Notes: generated by a model from the sequence alone, not told the origin. DNA of 6,869 nucleotides from Pseudorhodobacter antarcticus (GCA_945897655.1 CAMDHB010000196.1:1-6869); one strand, 5' to 3'. Positions 1-6,477 are shown, numbered from the stretch's first letter. A program made the numbers and translations.

Positions 1-1
1 C

Positions 2-124
2 AGGATCGAGATCATGTTCGGGCGCCTGAAGGACTGGAGGCGTGTCGCCACACGCTACGACAGATGCCCGAAAGTATTCCTCTCAGCCATCGCTCTCGCC
101 GCAACCGTCTTGTTCTGGCTATGA
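2..124 (+). CDS. IS5-family transposase, C-terminal fragment (5' part outside window)
   Basis: The last 40 codons of a DDE transposase are visible, ending in TGA. The peptide begins RIEIMFGRLKDWRR and continues VATRYDRCPK, then has a hydrophobic tail ending LFWL. This matches the C-terminal region of IS5-family (IS427-like) transposases. The Glu at visible residue 3 and the Lys seven residues later fit the E-x6-K part of the DDE catalytic signature. The enzyme would cut and rejoin the ends of its own element. Only the end is present, so it cannot be judged whether the full gene is intact or split by a programmed frameshift, as happens in this group. No frameshift or stop is seen in the visible part. 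Confidence 0.82.
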   Translation, partial: RIEIMFGRLKDWRRVATRYDRCPKVFLSAIALAATVLFWL

Positions 125-126
125 AA

Positions 127-145
127 TGAGAACGAGTCCTGACCC
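127..145 (+). repeat. Probable right terminal inverted repeat of the IS5-family element
   Basis: The bases between the transposase stop and the spacer contain GAACGAGTCCTGACCC. Its reverse complement begins GGGTCAGGACTCG, which resembles the terminal repeats of IS427-group elements in alphaproteobacteria as I remember them. It lies at the expected short distance from the transposase stop. The partner repeat is outside the window, so the exact boundary is an estimate. Confidence 0.5.
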
Positions 146-246
146 TAAGCTGGAGGTATGATTTGACCTCGCCCGGCGTTTAGAGCCCCATTTTGCCGAT
201 TGGAATGTGCGAATTGGCGGCGCCATCGGACCTATGTTCAGTTTGA

Positions 247-438
247 TCAGCGGGGATGTCTAGCCAACGCAAGGGCTGCTGAGATTGTTGCAGCCTGGCC
301 AATATGGTTCATCAGGATCAGGATCAGTCTTGAGTTGAAAGCGTGGCTTTCCGCCTCGGTCAGACCCTCATGCGCTGCGATCAGTTCGGCATAGCGGGCA
401 TCGGGGTTTTCAAGATTTGGCGCTGTGATCAGGGGCAT
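247..438 (-). CDS. DUF2783 domain-containing small protein
   Basis: This 63-residue protein begins MPLITAPNLENPDARYAELI. I recognise it as a DUF2783 protein, a family of about 60-70 residues with no known function that tends to sit beside FAD-dependent monooxygenases. It has no signal peptide, Cys cluster or clear membrane segment. The middle (AAHEGLTEAESHAFNSRLIL) looks like two amphipathic helices, so a small helical cytoplasmic protein is likely. Its ATG overlaps the monooxygenase TGA by one base (TGATG), and a GGAG lies 8 bases upstream inside that gene, so translation of the two is probably coupled. It is the last gene of the operon. A role as partner or stabiliser of the monooxygenase is inference from position only. 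Confidence 0.85.
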   Translation of the reverse strand: MPLITAPNLENPDARYAELIAAHEGLTEAESHAFNSRLILILMNHIGQAATISAALALARHPR

Positions 439-2066
439 CAGGCGGTCTCCAGCGACAGGGCGGTGGCAAGGGCAAGGGCTACGGCCTTGGCATCATAGGT
501 TTCCCAGCGGGCGGCAACGTGCTGGTCGGGCCGAATAAGGTAGACGGCAGAAGCCGCCTCTCCCAGATAGCGCGCCCGCAAGAGGTGGTTTTCTTTGGCG
601 GAGGTGGCAAGGCGGGTGAGGGGAAGGCCGTGAACGGTGGACAGATCAGGTGCATCGGTGTCGATGGTCAGAAGGGTGAAGCCGTTGCCCAACTGGCGCA
701 GCAGCCATCCATCCGCCATGGCAACATCGGGGCAGGGGCTGCCCGGCCTTGTGCGGCGCGGCATCGTCGGGCAGTCAGGCCCGTTCAGGGTCGACCCGTC
801 ATAGGTGCAAGGCAATGACAGACGGCCGGAGTTCACTATGGTTCGGGCAAAGGGCACCTTTTCGGCGAGTTCCAGCACTGCATTGCGGAACAATTTCGAC
901 ACCGCCGATTTTGGCGTGATGAAATCGGTGGCGCGGGTGGAGTTCAGAATGTTCTCGTCCGCCCCATAGACCCGCTCACTGTCATAGCTGTCCAACAGCC
1001 GCGATGGGGCCTTGCCTTCGATGACCAGCTTCAGTTTCCACGCCAGATTGTCCACATCCTGAATGCCGGAATTCGCCCCCCGCGCGCCAAAGGGCGAGAC
1101 CTGATGGGCGCTGTCGCCGGCGAACAGCACGTTGCCATGGCGGAAATTGTCCATCCGCCGGCACTGGAATGTGTAGATCGAGCACCAGTCGAGGTCATAG
1201 GCCACATCGGTCCCCAGCATCGCGTCAACCCTTGCGCGGATGTTTTCGGGCAAGAGTTCCTTCTTGCGGTCGATGTCCCAGCCCAGTTGGAAGTCGATAC
1301 GCCAGATGTCGTCGGGCTGTTTATGCAGCAGAGCCGATGCGCCGGACTTGAAATGCGGCTCGAACCAGAACCAGCGTTCGGTTGGGAAACTAGCCTTCAT
1401 CTTGACGTCGGCGATCAGGAAGTTGTCCTCGAAGACCCGGCCCTTGAAATCCAGGCCCAGCATGTCGCGCAAGGGGCTGCGGGCGCCGTCGCAGGCGATC
1501 AGCCAATCGGCCTCCAGCGCGTAGGGGCCATCGGGGGTTGCCACGTTCAGCGTGACATGGTCGGCGGCTTGGTTCAGCCCGTCCACCCGGTTCCGCCCGC
1601 GGATTTCGATGGGTGCCCCTTTGGCTTGTGCGGCCGCGATAGCATCGAACAGGTACTTCTCAAACCACGGCTGCTGAAGGTTGATGAAGGCCGGAAAGGC
1701 ATGGCCTTCCTCGGGCAAGAGGTTGAATTCATAAAGTAACCTGTCATCGTGAAAGACCTTGCCAAGGTTCCAGCGCACCCCTTTGTCCAACATCGGAGCG
1801 GCGGCACCCAGTCGGTCACAGATCTCCAGCGTGCGTTTTGCAAAACACAGGGCACGGCTGCCAAGCCCGGCCCCCTCGTGGTCGTCCAGAAGCAACACTG
1901 GAACGCCTTGCTGCCCAAGGTCCAGCGCCGTGGCCAGCCCGATCGGGCCGCCGCCCACCACTATGACCTTGTGGCGCACCGGAGACGCCGCGTCCTGATC
2001 GGGCGAGCGACGGTAAGGGTAAAGCTGAAACGCCAGCGGATAGCGTTCGGGCACAAGTTCGGTCAT
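438..2066 (-). CDS. FAD-dependent aromatic monooxygenase (PheA/TfdB/MhpA-like flavoprotein hydroxylase)
   Basis: A 542-residue class A flavoprotein monooxygenase, expected to hydroxylate an aromatic ring using NAD(P)H and O2 in the cytoplasm. From the chosen start, the dinucleotide-binding GGGPIG lies at residues 38-43. The DG motif (ACDGARSP) is near 191-198, and the GD motif (FAGDSAHQ, followed by SPFGARGANSG) is near 315-334. The C-terminal 150 residues fit the thioredoxin-like domain of the phenol hydroxylase/MhpA type. An upstream ATG at 2108 would add 14 residues, but the ATG at 2066 has a strong GGGGAGGA four bases before it and gives a 20-base gap after the MBL gene, so I prefer it. 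Its place in the hmg operon suggests that it makes homogentisate or a precursor, for example as a 3-hydroxyphenylacetate 6-hydroxylase. The substrate cannot be read from the sequence. Confidence 0.9.
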   Translation of the reverse strand: MTELVPERYPLAFQLYPYRRSPDQDAASPVRHKVIVVGGGPIGLATALDLGQQGVPVLLLDDHEGAGLGSRALCFAKRTLEICDRLGAAAPMLDKGVRWNLGKVFHDDRLLYEFNLLPEEGHAFPAFINLQQPWFEKYLFDAIAAAQAKGAPIEIRGRNRVDGLNQAADHVTLNVATPDGPYALEADWLIACDGARSPLRDMLGLDFKGRVFEDNFLIADVKMKASFPTERWFWFEPHFKSGASALLHKQPDDIWRIDFQLGWDIDRKKELLPENIRARVDAMLGTDVAYDLDWCSIYTFQCRRMDNFRHGNVLFAGDSAHQVSPFGARGANSGIQDVDNLAWKLKLVIEGKAPSRLLDSYDSERVYGADENILNSTRATDFITPKSAVSKLFRNAVLELAEKVPFARTIVNSGRLSLPCTYDGSTLNGPDCPTMPRRTRPGSPCPDVAMADGWLLRQLGNGFTLLTIDTDAPDLSTVHGLPLTRLATSAKENHLLRARYLGEAASAVYLIRPDQHVAARWETYDAKAVALALATALSLETA

Positions 2067-2070
2067 GGTG

Positions 2071-2078
2071 TCCTCCCC
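2071..2078 (-). promoter_or_regulatory. Ribosome binding site deciding the monooxygenase start
   Basis: On the minus strand GGGGAGGA is followed by CACC and then ATG at 2066. It is a near-ideal Shine-Dalgarno sequence for this start. The in-frame ATG at 2108 would begin inside the end of the MBL gene and has no comparable site. Confidence 0.75.
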
Positions 2079-2086
2079 TGTTTCCC

Positions 2087-3037
2087 TTAGCCTTGAAGCG
2101 CCGCCCACATGTCCAGATCGCGCTGCGCCGTCCAGATACGGGGATGGGTGATGCCGCGCGCCTCGTCATAGGCGCGCGAGACGTTGAACGGCAGGCAATG
2201 CTCGTAGATGGCATAGTCCTTGAATTTAGGGTCGCAGGCGGCACGGCAGGCATCCCACGCCTCTTTCAACGTACCGTTGCGGGCGGCGATCCGGGCGACG
2301 GGGCGGTAAGTGCTGTCGACAAAGTCGCGAGTCCGGTCCAGCGCGCCATTCACTGCATCGCGCCCGATGACCGCATCGCCACGACCCGGAGCGATGGCGT
2401 CAAGGTCATGGGCGCGGATCGCCTCCAGCGTGGCGCCCCAGTCGGCGAAATGGCCATCGCCGCAATAACAGGCCGAATGGGCCTCGACGATGTCGCCGGT
2501 GAACATCACATTGGCGTCGGGCACATGGATCACCGCATCCCCTGCCGTATGGGCGCGGCCAAGCTGGCGGATGTCGATCCGGCGTTTGCCTAGGAACACG
2601 CTCATCTTGCCGGTGAAGGTGGTGGTGGGCCATGTCAGCCCGGGGATGCTCTCATGGCCTTGGAACAGGCGCGGAAAGCGCTGGAACTCGCTGTCCCAGT
2701 CTTCCTGCCCCCGTTCGGCCACCATGTTTCGGGCGGCTTCCGACATGATTACCTGACCCGCGCCAAAGGCCGAGGCCCCCAGAACGCGCACCGCGTGATA
2801 ATGCGTCAGCACGACATGGCTGATCGGCTTGTCGGTCACGCCCCGGATGCAGTCGATCACCTTCTGCGCCAGACGCGGGGTCGCTTGCGCCTCGACCACC
2901 ATCACGGATTCGTCGCCGATGATGACGCCCGAGTTCGGGTCGCCCTCGGCGGTAAAGGCGTACAGCCCGGCGCCGATCTCCACAAAACTGATCTTCTTGT
3001 CGCCCATGTCGCCTTGCGACGCGAATGCCTTGGCCAT
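2087..3037 (-). CDS. MBL-fold metallo-hydrolase-like protein with altered metal site
   Basis: A 316-residue metallo-beta-lactamase-fold protein, probably cytoplasmic since no signal peptide is seen. The canonical HxHxDH motif appears as HYHAVR (residues 79-84). The next ligand His is H163 (GRAHTAGD), the bridging Asp is D182 (FTGDIVE), and the usual final PGHG is PGRG (R219). The three Zn1 histidines and the bridging Asp therefore remain, while the Zn2 ligands Asp, His and His are Val, Arg and Arg. This points to a one-metal enzyme or a non-hydrolytic role. The ATG at 3037 is preferred over 3064 because AAGGA lies in front of it and it starts one base after the fahA TGA, implying coupled translation. 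In this operon it could act on an ester, lactone or thioester of the aromatic substrate. The reaction is unknown. Confidence 0.88.
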   Translation of the reverse strand: MAKAFASQGDMGDKKISFVEIGAGLYAFTAEGDPNSGVIIGDESVMVVEAQATPRLAQKVIDCIRGVTDKPISHVVLTHYHAVRVLGASAFGAGQVIMSEAARNMVAERGQEDWDSEFQRFPRLFQGHESIPGLTWPTTTFTGKMSVFLGKRRIDIRQLGRAHTAGDAVIHVPDANVMFTGDIVEAHSACYCGDGHFADWGATLEAIRAHDLDAIAPGRGDAVIGRDAVNGALDRTRDFVDSTYRPVARIAARNGTLKEAWDACRAACDPKFKDYAIYEHCLPFNVSRAYDEARGITHPRIWTAQRDLDMWAALQG

Positions 3038-3038
3038 G

Positions 3039-4295
3039 TCAGGTCCTTTTGTAGGGGTCGGCAAGTGCGGGGATCACCTTGCCCCGGCAGTCGCCAAACC
3101 CGATCCGGTATCCATCGCCCTGCGCCTGCCCGCGCAAGGTCAGCGTGTCATTGTCCTCGATGAAGCTGCGTGTGCCGCCTGTGACGTCGAAGGGTTCCTT
3201 GCCGCCCCAACTCAGCTCCAAAAGGCTACCGCGATTGCCCTTTTCCGGCCCCGAGATTGTTCCCGACCCCAAAAGATCACCAGTGTTCATCGCGCAGCCG
3301 CAGGTCGTATGGTGGGCGAGTTGCTGGGCAGCAGAGTAATACATTTCTGTATAGTTCGTGCGGCTGATCACAGTTTCTGGCCCGCCTTCGGGGGCCAGAG
3401 CCACCTCCAATGCGATATTATAAAGCATCGGCCCCGGTTCCCGCAGATGTGGCAGCAAGGGCACCTCACGCCGCGGGGTCGCGGTGCGGAAGGGCTCCAG
3501 CGCCGCGCGCGTCACGATCCAGGGGCTGATGGTTGTCGCCGTCGCCTTGGACTGAAAGGGGCCCAAGGGCTGATACTCCCACGCCTGAATGTCGCGGGCG
3601 GACCAGTCGTTCAAAAGGACATAGCCGAAGATCATCCCATCCGCCTCGGCCACCGTCACCGGGCCTTCCGAGGCCAAGCCCACCACAGCGCCCAGTTCCA
3701 GTTCGATGTCGAAGCGAGCCGAAGGGGCAAAGCGGGGAACCGCGTCATTCGGCCCCTTGATCTGCCCCCACGGCCTGCGGATGTCGGTCCCCGAGACGAC
3801 GACAGAAGAGGCCCGCCCGTTGTAGCCGATCGGAATGTGCAACCAGTTCGGCGGCAGGGCATTCTCCGCCCCCCGGAACATAGTGCCCACGTTGGTCGCA
3901 TGATGGCGACCGGCGTAAAAGTCGGTGTACTCCGAGACGAGGAAGGGCATGTGCAGCATGACCGCGCTGCGCGCCACCAGATGATCCTCGACCAGATAGC
4001 GCCTGGTGGAGCTTTCCTGCAGCAAGACCAACAGCTGCTGACGCAGCGCCTCCCAGACTGCTGGCCCCGCCTCCATCACGGCATTCCAGAACGGCACATC
4101 CAGAAGCGGCCCACCGTCAAGGACCAGCAGCCCCTCCGCCTCGAGCGCGGTGGCATCCAGAACGAAATCCCCGATCGCCACCCCACAGCGCGGGTCCTCA
4201 TCTCCCACCGAGAAGACCCCGCAGGGCAGGTTGTTCAGCGGAAAGGGATGATCGGCCAAGTTGGCCGAAGCGACCCAGGAACGGATAAGCGGCAT
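3039..4295 (-). CDS. fahA: Fumarylacetoacetase (fumarylacetoacetate hydrolase)
   Basis: A 418-residue protein of normal length for fumarylacetoacetase, which cleaves fumarylacetoacetate into fumarate and acetoacetate, the last step of homogentisate breakdown. The N-terminal SH3-like domain covers about residues 1-120 and the beta-rich catalytic FAH domain the rest. The metal ligands are all present: D125 (EYTDFYAG), E198 and E200 (FDIELELG) and D230 (LLNDWSARD). The catalytic base H132 (RHHATNVG) is present too. These align with human D126, E199, E201, D233 and H133. The gene starts 40 bases after hmgA ends, behind a weak AGAAAG ribosome site, and its stop lies one base from the next start. 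No damage is visible. This gene is called hmgB in some species. Confidence 0.97.
   Translation of the reverse strand: MPLIRSWVASANLADHPFPLNNLPCGVFSVGDEDPRCGVAIGDFVLDATALEAEGLLVLDGGPLLDVPFWNAVMEAGPAVWEALRQQLLVLLQESSTRRYLVEDHLVARSAVMLHMPFLVSEYTDFYAGRHHATNVGTMFRGAENALPPNWLHIPIGYNGRASSVVVSGTDIRRPWGQIKGPNDAVPRFAPSARFDIELELGAVVGLASEGPVTVAEADGMIFGYVLLNDWSARDIQAWEYQPLGPFQSKATATTISPWIVTRAALEPFRTATPRREVPLLPHLREPGPMLYNIALEVALAPEGGPETVISRTNYTEMYYSAAQQLAHHTTCGCAMNTGDLLGSGTISGPEKGNRGSLLELSWGGKEPFDVTGGTRSFIEDNDTLTLRGQAQGDGYRIGFGDCRGKVIPALADPYKRT
3044..3048 (-). promoter_or_regulatory. Ribosome binding site of the MBL-fold gene inside the end of fahA
   Basis: The last codons of fahA read AAA AGG ACC TGA, then one base, then ATG. 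The AAGGA lies six bases before this ATG. It supports the start at 3037 rather than the in-frame ATG at 3064 and implies that ribosomes ending fahA can restart directly. Confidence 0.65.
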
Positions 4296-4335
4296 GGCAG
4301 GCTTTCTACGGTTGAGTTTGGCGCCCCGGAGGATG

Positions 4336-5697
4336 TCACTTCACGCCCGGCGTGCCGTCGAATTTCTTCTCAAGGCTGGCCCAGCAATCGATGTAATCTT
4401 CCTGCAGATGCCCTGCTTGCGCGGCAAAGGGTGTCAGGTGCTGCGGAAAGCGGGTCTCGAACATGAAGGACATGGTCTCTTCCAGTTTTTCGGCCTTGAG
4501 GGTTGCGTTTGATGCGCCTTCAAAGGCGTTCTTGTCCGGCCCATGCGGCAGCATGCAATTGTGCAAGGACATGCCGCCGGGAACGAAGCCTTTGGGCTTG
4601 GCGTCATAGATGCCGTATATGTTGCCCATCAGCTCAGACATGACGTTCTTGTGGTACCACGGCGGGCGGAAGGTATTTTCGGCCACCATCCAGCGTTCGC
4701 GGAACAGAACGAAGTCGATGTTGGCCGTACCCTCGATGCCCGAAGGCGCGGTAAGCACGGTGAAGATTGACGGGTCGGGGTGGTCAAACAGGATCGCACC
4801 AACCGGGCAATAGGTGCGCAGGTCATACTTCAAGGGCGCGTAGTTGCCGTGCCAGGCCACCACGTCCAGCGGCGAATGGCCGATCTTCGTCTCGTGGAAT
4901 TGGCCGCACCACTTGACGGTCACGGTCGAAGGCACCTCGCGGTCCTCGAACGCTGCGACCGGGGTCTTGAAGTCGCGCGGGTTTGCCATGCAATTGGCCC
5001 CAATCGGCCCGCGTCCGGGCAGCGTGAACTTTTGGCCGTAATTCTCACACACAAAGCCACGAGCCGGGCCTTCTAGCACTTCGACCCGGTAGACCAGTCC
5101 GCGCGGCAAGATGGCAATCTCTTTGGGTTCAAGGTCGATGACGCCAAGCTCGGTGCAAAAGCGCAGGCGGCCTTCCTGCGGGACGACCAACAATTCCCCA
5201 TCGGCCGAGAAGAAGTATGCGTCCTGCATCGACTGCGTCACCAGATAGACATGGCTTGCCATGCCGGTCTGGGTGCTCACATCCCCGGCCGTTACCATCG
5301 TGCGCATGCCGGTGATCCATGTCAGCGGCTGATCGGGCACCGGCAACGGGTCCCAGCGGTACTGGCCAAGGCTGATGATGTCGGGGTCAATGCAAGGTGC
5401 GGATTTCCAAAGCGGCACCGCGATCTTGGTGAACCGGTGGGTGTGCTTGACCGAAGGCCTTATGCGATAGCACCATGTCCGTTCGTTCTGGTGGCTGGGG
5501 GCGGTAAAGGCGGTGCCGGACAGCTGTTCGCCATAAAGCCCGTAGTTGCACTTTTGCGGGCTGTTCATGCCCTGCGGCAGGGCGCCGGGAAGGGCCTCAG
5601 TCTCGAAATCATTGCCGAAGCCCGGCATGTAGCCCTCATGAAGCCCCGGATGGCCGGCTGCGCGGATCATGCCAGAGGGAAGAGCGTGGATGGTCAT
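4336..5697 (-). CDS. hmgA: Homogentisate 1,2-dioxygenase
   Basis: A 453-residue non-heme Fe(II) ring-cleaving dioxygenase that converts homogentisate and O2 to maleylacetoacetate. The N-terminus has the family signature YMPGFGNDFETEALPGALP. The iron ligands are H349 (PPWYHKN), E355 (MSEL) and H385 (LPHGPD), and the proposed acid/base His is H306 (DHPDPS). The spacings (306 to 349 is 43, 349 to 355 is 6, 349 to 385 is 36) match the human enzyme (H292, H335, E341, H371). The frame also allows a TTG start at 5709, but the ATG at 5697 with GGAGGA just upstream is the better choice. It is the first gene of the minus-strand operon and has its own promoter with an operator-like palindrome in the spacer. 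Confidence 0.98.
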   Translation of the reverse strand: MTIHALPSGMIRAAGHPGLHEGYMPGFGNDFETEALPGALPQGMNSPQKCNYGLYGEQLSGTAFTAPSHQNERTWCYRIRPSVKHTHRFTKIAVPLWKSAPCIDPDIISLGQYRWDPLPVPDQPLTWITGMRTMVTAGDVSTQTGMASHVYLVTQSMQDAYFFSADGELLVVPQEGRLRFCTELGVIDLEPKEIAILPRGLVYRVEVLEGPARGFVCENYGQKFTLPGRGPIGANCMANPRDFKTPVAAFEDREVPSTVTVKWCGQFHETKIGHSPLDVVAWHGNYAPLKYDLRTYCPVGAILFDHPDPSIFTVLTAPSGIEGTANIDFVLFRERWMVAENTFRPPWYHKNVMSELMGNIYGIYDAKPKGFVPGGMSLHNCMLPHGPDKNAFEGASNATLKAEKLEETMSFMFETRFPQHLTPFAAQAGHLQEDYIDCWASLEKKFDGTPGVK

Positions 5698-5701
5698 GGC
5701 G

Positions 5702-5707
5702 TCCTCC
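5702..5707 (-). promoter_or_regulatory. Ribosome binding site deciding the hmgA start
   Basis: On the minus strand the bases read TTGGAGGACGCCATG. The GGAGGA is five bases before the ATG at 5697. The alternative TTG start at 5709 overlaps this same ribosome site and is therefore unlikely to be used. Confidence 0.7.
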
Positions 5708-5747
5708 AAGAATCGCGATGCGGTGCCTGGCCCGCCGCTTTTGTCGG

Positions 5748-5776
5748 ATTAATAGTTGCGTATGCAACTAAGTCAA
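5748..5776 (-). promoter_or_regulatory. Predicted sigma-70 promoter of the hmgA operon
   Basis: On the minus strand TTGACT (5771-5776) matches the -35 consensus at five of six positions. It is followed by a 17-base spacer and ATTAAT (5748-5753), a four-of-six match to the -10. TATTAA with a 16-base spacer is an alternative reading. The spacer is filled by the GTTGC/GCAAC palindrome, so a bound regulator would block RNA polymerase. Transcription would start near 5741, giving a leader of about 40 bases before the hmgA ATG. Confidence 0.6.
5753..5770. promoter_or_regulatory. Operator-like palindrome 1 (TAGTTGC-GTAT-GCAACTA)
   Basis: Two 7-base arms, TAGTTGC and GCAACTA, are exact reverse complements around GTAT. 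The length and symmetry suit a dimeric winged-helix regulator of the MarR family. It fills the spacer of the hmgA promoter. Fifteen of 17 positions in the ATAGTTGC-NN-ATGCAAC core are shared with the copy in front of the marR gene, which makes chance unlikely and points to the local MarR protein as its ligand. Confidence 0.75.
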
Positions 5777-5785
5777 GGTAAAGTT
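5757..5785 (+). promoter_or_regulatory. Weak candidate promoter for maiA
   Basis: TTGCGT (5757-5762) and TAAAGT (5780-5785) are separated by 17 bases and match the -35 and -10 consensus at three and four of six positions. The -35 would lie inside operator 1 and the -10 would touch the third, degenerate box. The fit is poor. It is listed because a divergent promoter is expected here and I see no better pair. Confidence 0.25.
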
Positions 5786-5796
5786 GCAAATGAAAC
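5783..5796. promoter_or_regulatory. Degenerate operator-like box 2 (GTTGC-AAAT-GAAAC)
   Basis: This 14-base stretch matches the GTTGC-NN-ATGCAAC core of the other two boxes with one mismatch, A for C in the right arm. Its centre is 28 bases from that of palindrome 1, on the maiA side. It may be a weaker second site, allowing cooperative binding or separate control of maiA. A chance match is possible. Confidence 0.4.
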
Positions 5797-5824
5797 GAAC
5801 CGCAAAGGCACTGCAGAAGCGTCC

Positions 5825-6454
5825 ATGTCCAAGATTGTGTTTTATGACTACTGGAGGTCCTCTGCGGCCTATCGGGTGCGGATAGGGCTGAATTTGTTGG
5901 GGCTGGCCTACCAATGCGTTCCGGTCGACCTGGTGGCTGGTGAGCAGCGCGGTGCGGAAAATCTTGGCCGCAACCCGCAGGGGCTGGTTCCCACGCTGGA
6001 GATTGACGGCATCCGCATGTCGCAGTCGCTGGCCATTCTGGAATACCTGAACGAGACACGGTGCGCAGGCTGGCTGCCGCAGTCGCCTGTTGCAAGCGCG
6101 CAGGTCCGGGCTGTGGCCTATGCCATCTCGATGGACATTCACCCTGTCTGCAACCTTCGCGTGGCCAGACACGCGGTCAGCATTGGCGCCACGATGGAGG
6201 GTTGGATGCAGCACTTCATCACGCTTGGTCTTGCCGGGGTCGAAGGTCTTTTGGCCCAAGGCTCACCGGGGCGCTTTTGCCACGGCGACGATCTGAGCCT
6301 TGCTGACATTTGCCTTGTGCCGCAGGTCTACAATGCGCAGCGATGGGGCGTGGACATGGCCGCATTTCCAAGGGTCGCCAAGTCCGCGGCGGGGGCGTCC
6401 GCCCTGCCCGAGGTGGCGGCTGCCCATCCTGACCTGGTGAAACCGGCGGGGTGA
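5825..6454 (+). CDS. maiA: Maleylacetoacetate isomerase (zeta-class glutathione S-transferase)
   Basis: A 209-residue cytoplasmic enzyme that uses glutathione to isomerise maleylacetoacetate to fumarylacetoacetate, the step between HmgA and FahA. The thioredoxin-like N-terminal domain carries the zeta-class signature YDYWRSSAAYRVRI, with the catalytic Ser pair at 12-13. The position of human Cys16 is Ala14, as I recall is common in bacterial members. The cis-proline is P56 (GLVPTLEIDG), and glutathione-binding Q67-S68 sits in SQSLAILEYL. The all-helical C-terminal domain includes the LSLADICLVPQVYNAQRW segment. In-frame upstream starts from 5756 would add 23 residues unlike the family and begin inside operator 1, so the ATG at 5825 is chosen, with AGAAG five bases before it. 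It is divergent from hmgA. It is called hmgC in some species. Confidence 0.96.
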   Translation: MSKIVFYDYWRSSAAYRVRIGLNLLGLAYQCVPVDLVAGEQRGAENLGRNPQGLVPTLEIDGIRMSQSLAILEYLNETRCAGWLPQSPVASAQVRAVAYAISMDIHPVCNLRVARHAVSIGATMEGWMQHFITLGLAGVEGLLAQGSPGRFCHGDDLSLADICLVPQVYNAQRWGVDMAAFPRVAKSAAGASALPEVAAAHPDLVKPAG

Positions 6455-6477
6455 CTTGGGCCGTGGGCCAGTGCATA

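Larger units (their letters stand above)
1..145 (+). mobile_element. Right end of an IS5-family insertion sequence (truncated by window edge)
   Basis: This stretch holds the C-terminal end of an IS5-type transposase followed about 20 bases later by a sequence ending in GAGTCCTGACCC, which looks like the outer end of the element. The next three bases are TAA, which fits the TNA target duplication seen in some IS5 groups. The left end lies outside the window, so neither the inverted repeat nor the duplication can be confirmed. The element sits just beyond the 3' end of the homogentisate operon and points towards it. Confidence 0.75.

Noticed and set aside
195..218. Imperfect hairpin GCCGATT / AATTGGC with a 10-base loop, considered as a terminator for the minus-strand operon
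   Set aside because: The stem contains a G-T pair and is followed by no T-run on either strand, so it does not fit an intrinsic terminator.
200..394. A 64-codon open frame on the plus strand next to the insertion sequence
   Set aside because: It overlaps the DUF2783 gene on the other strand, has no ribosome site or known similarity, and is probably a shadow frame.
1104..1739. A 211-codon open frame on the plus strand opposite the monooxygenase gene
   Set aside because: It lies wholly within the monooxygenase on the other strand, resembles no family I know, and is explained by codon bias of the real gene.
2829..4466. A 545-codon open frame on the plus strand opposite fahA, the MBL gene and the end of hmgA
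   Set aside because: It is antisense to well-supported genes whose motifs are intact, its product is rich in Arg, Pro, Gln and His with no recognisable domain, and long antisense frames are expected in GC-rich DNA.
5756..5824. N-terminal extension of maiA from a TTG or ATG inside the divergent control region
   Set aside because: The extra residues do not resemble zeta-class GST N-termini, and the extension would run from inside operator 1 through the third box. The ATG at 5825 gives the normal length and N-terminus.
5768..6259. A 163-codon open frame on the minus strand across maiA
   Set aside because: It is antisense to maiA, which has clear zeta-class GST motifs along its whole length, and it shows no domain of its own.
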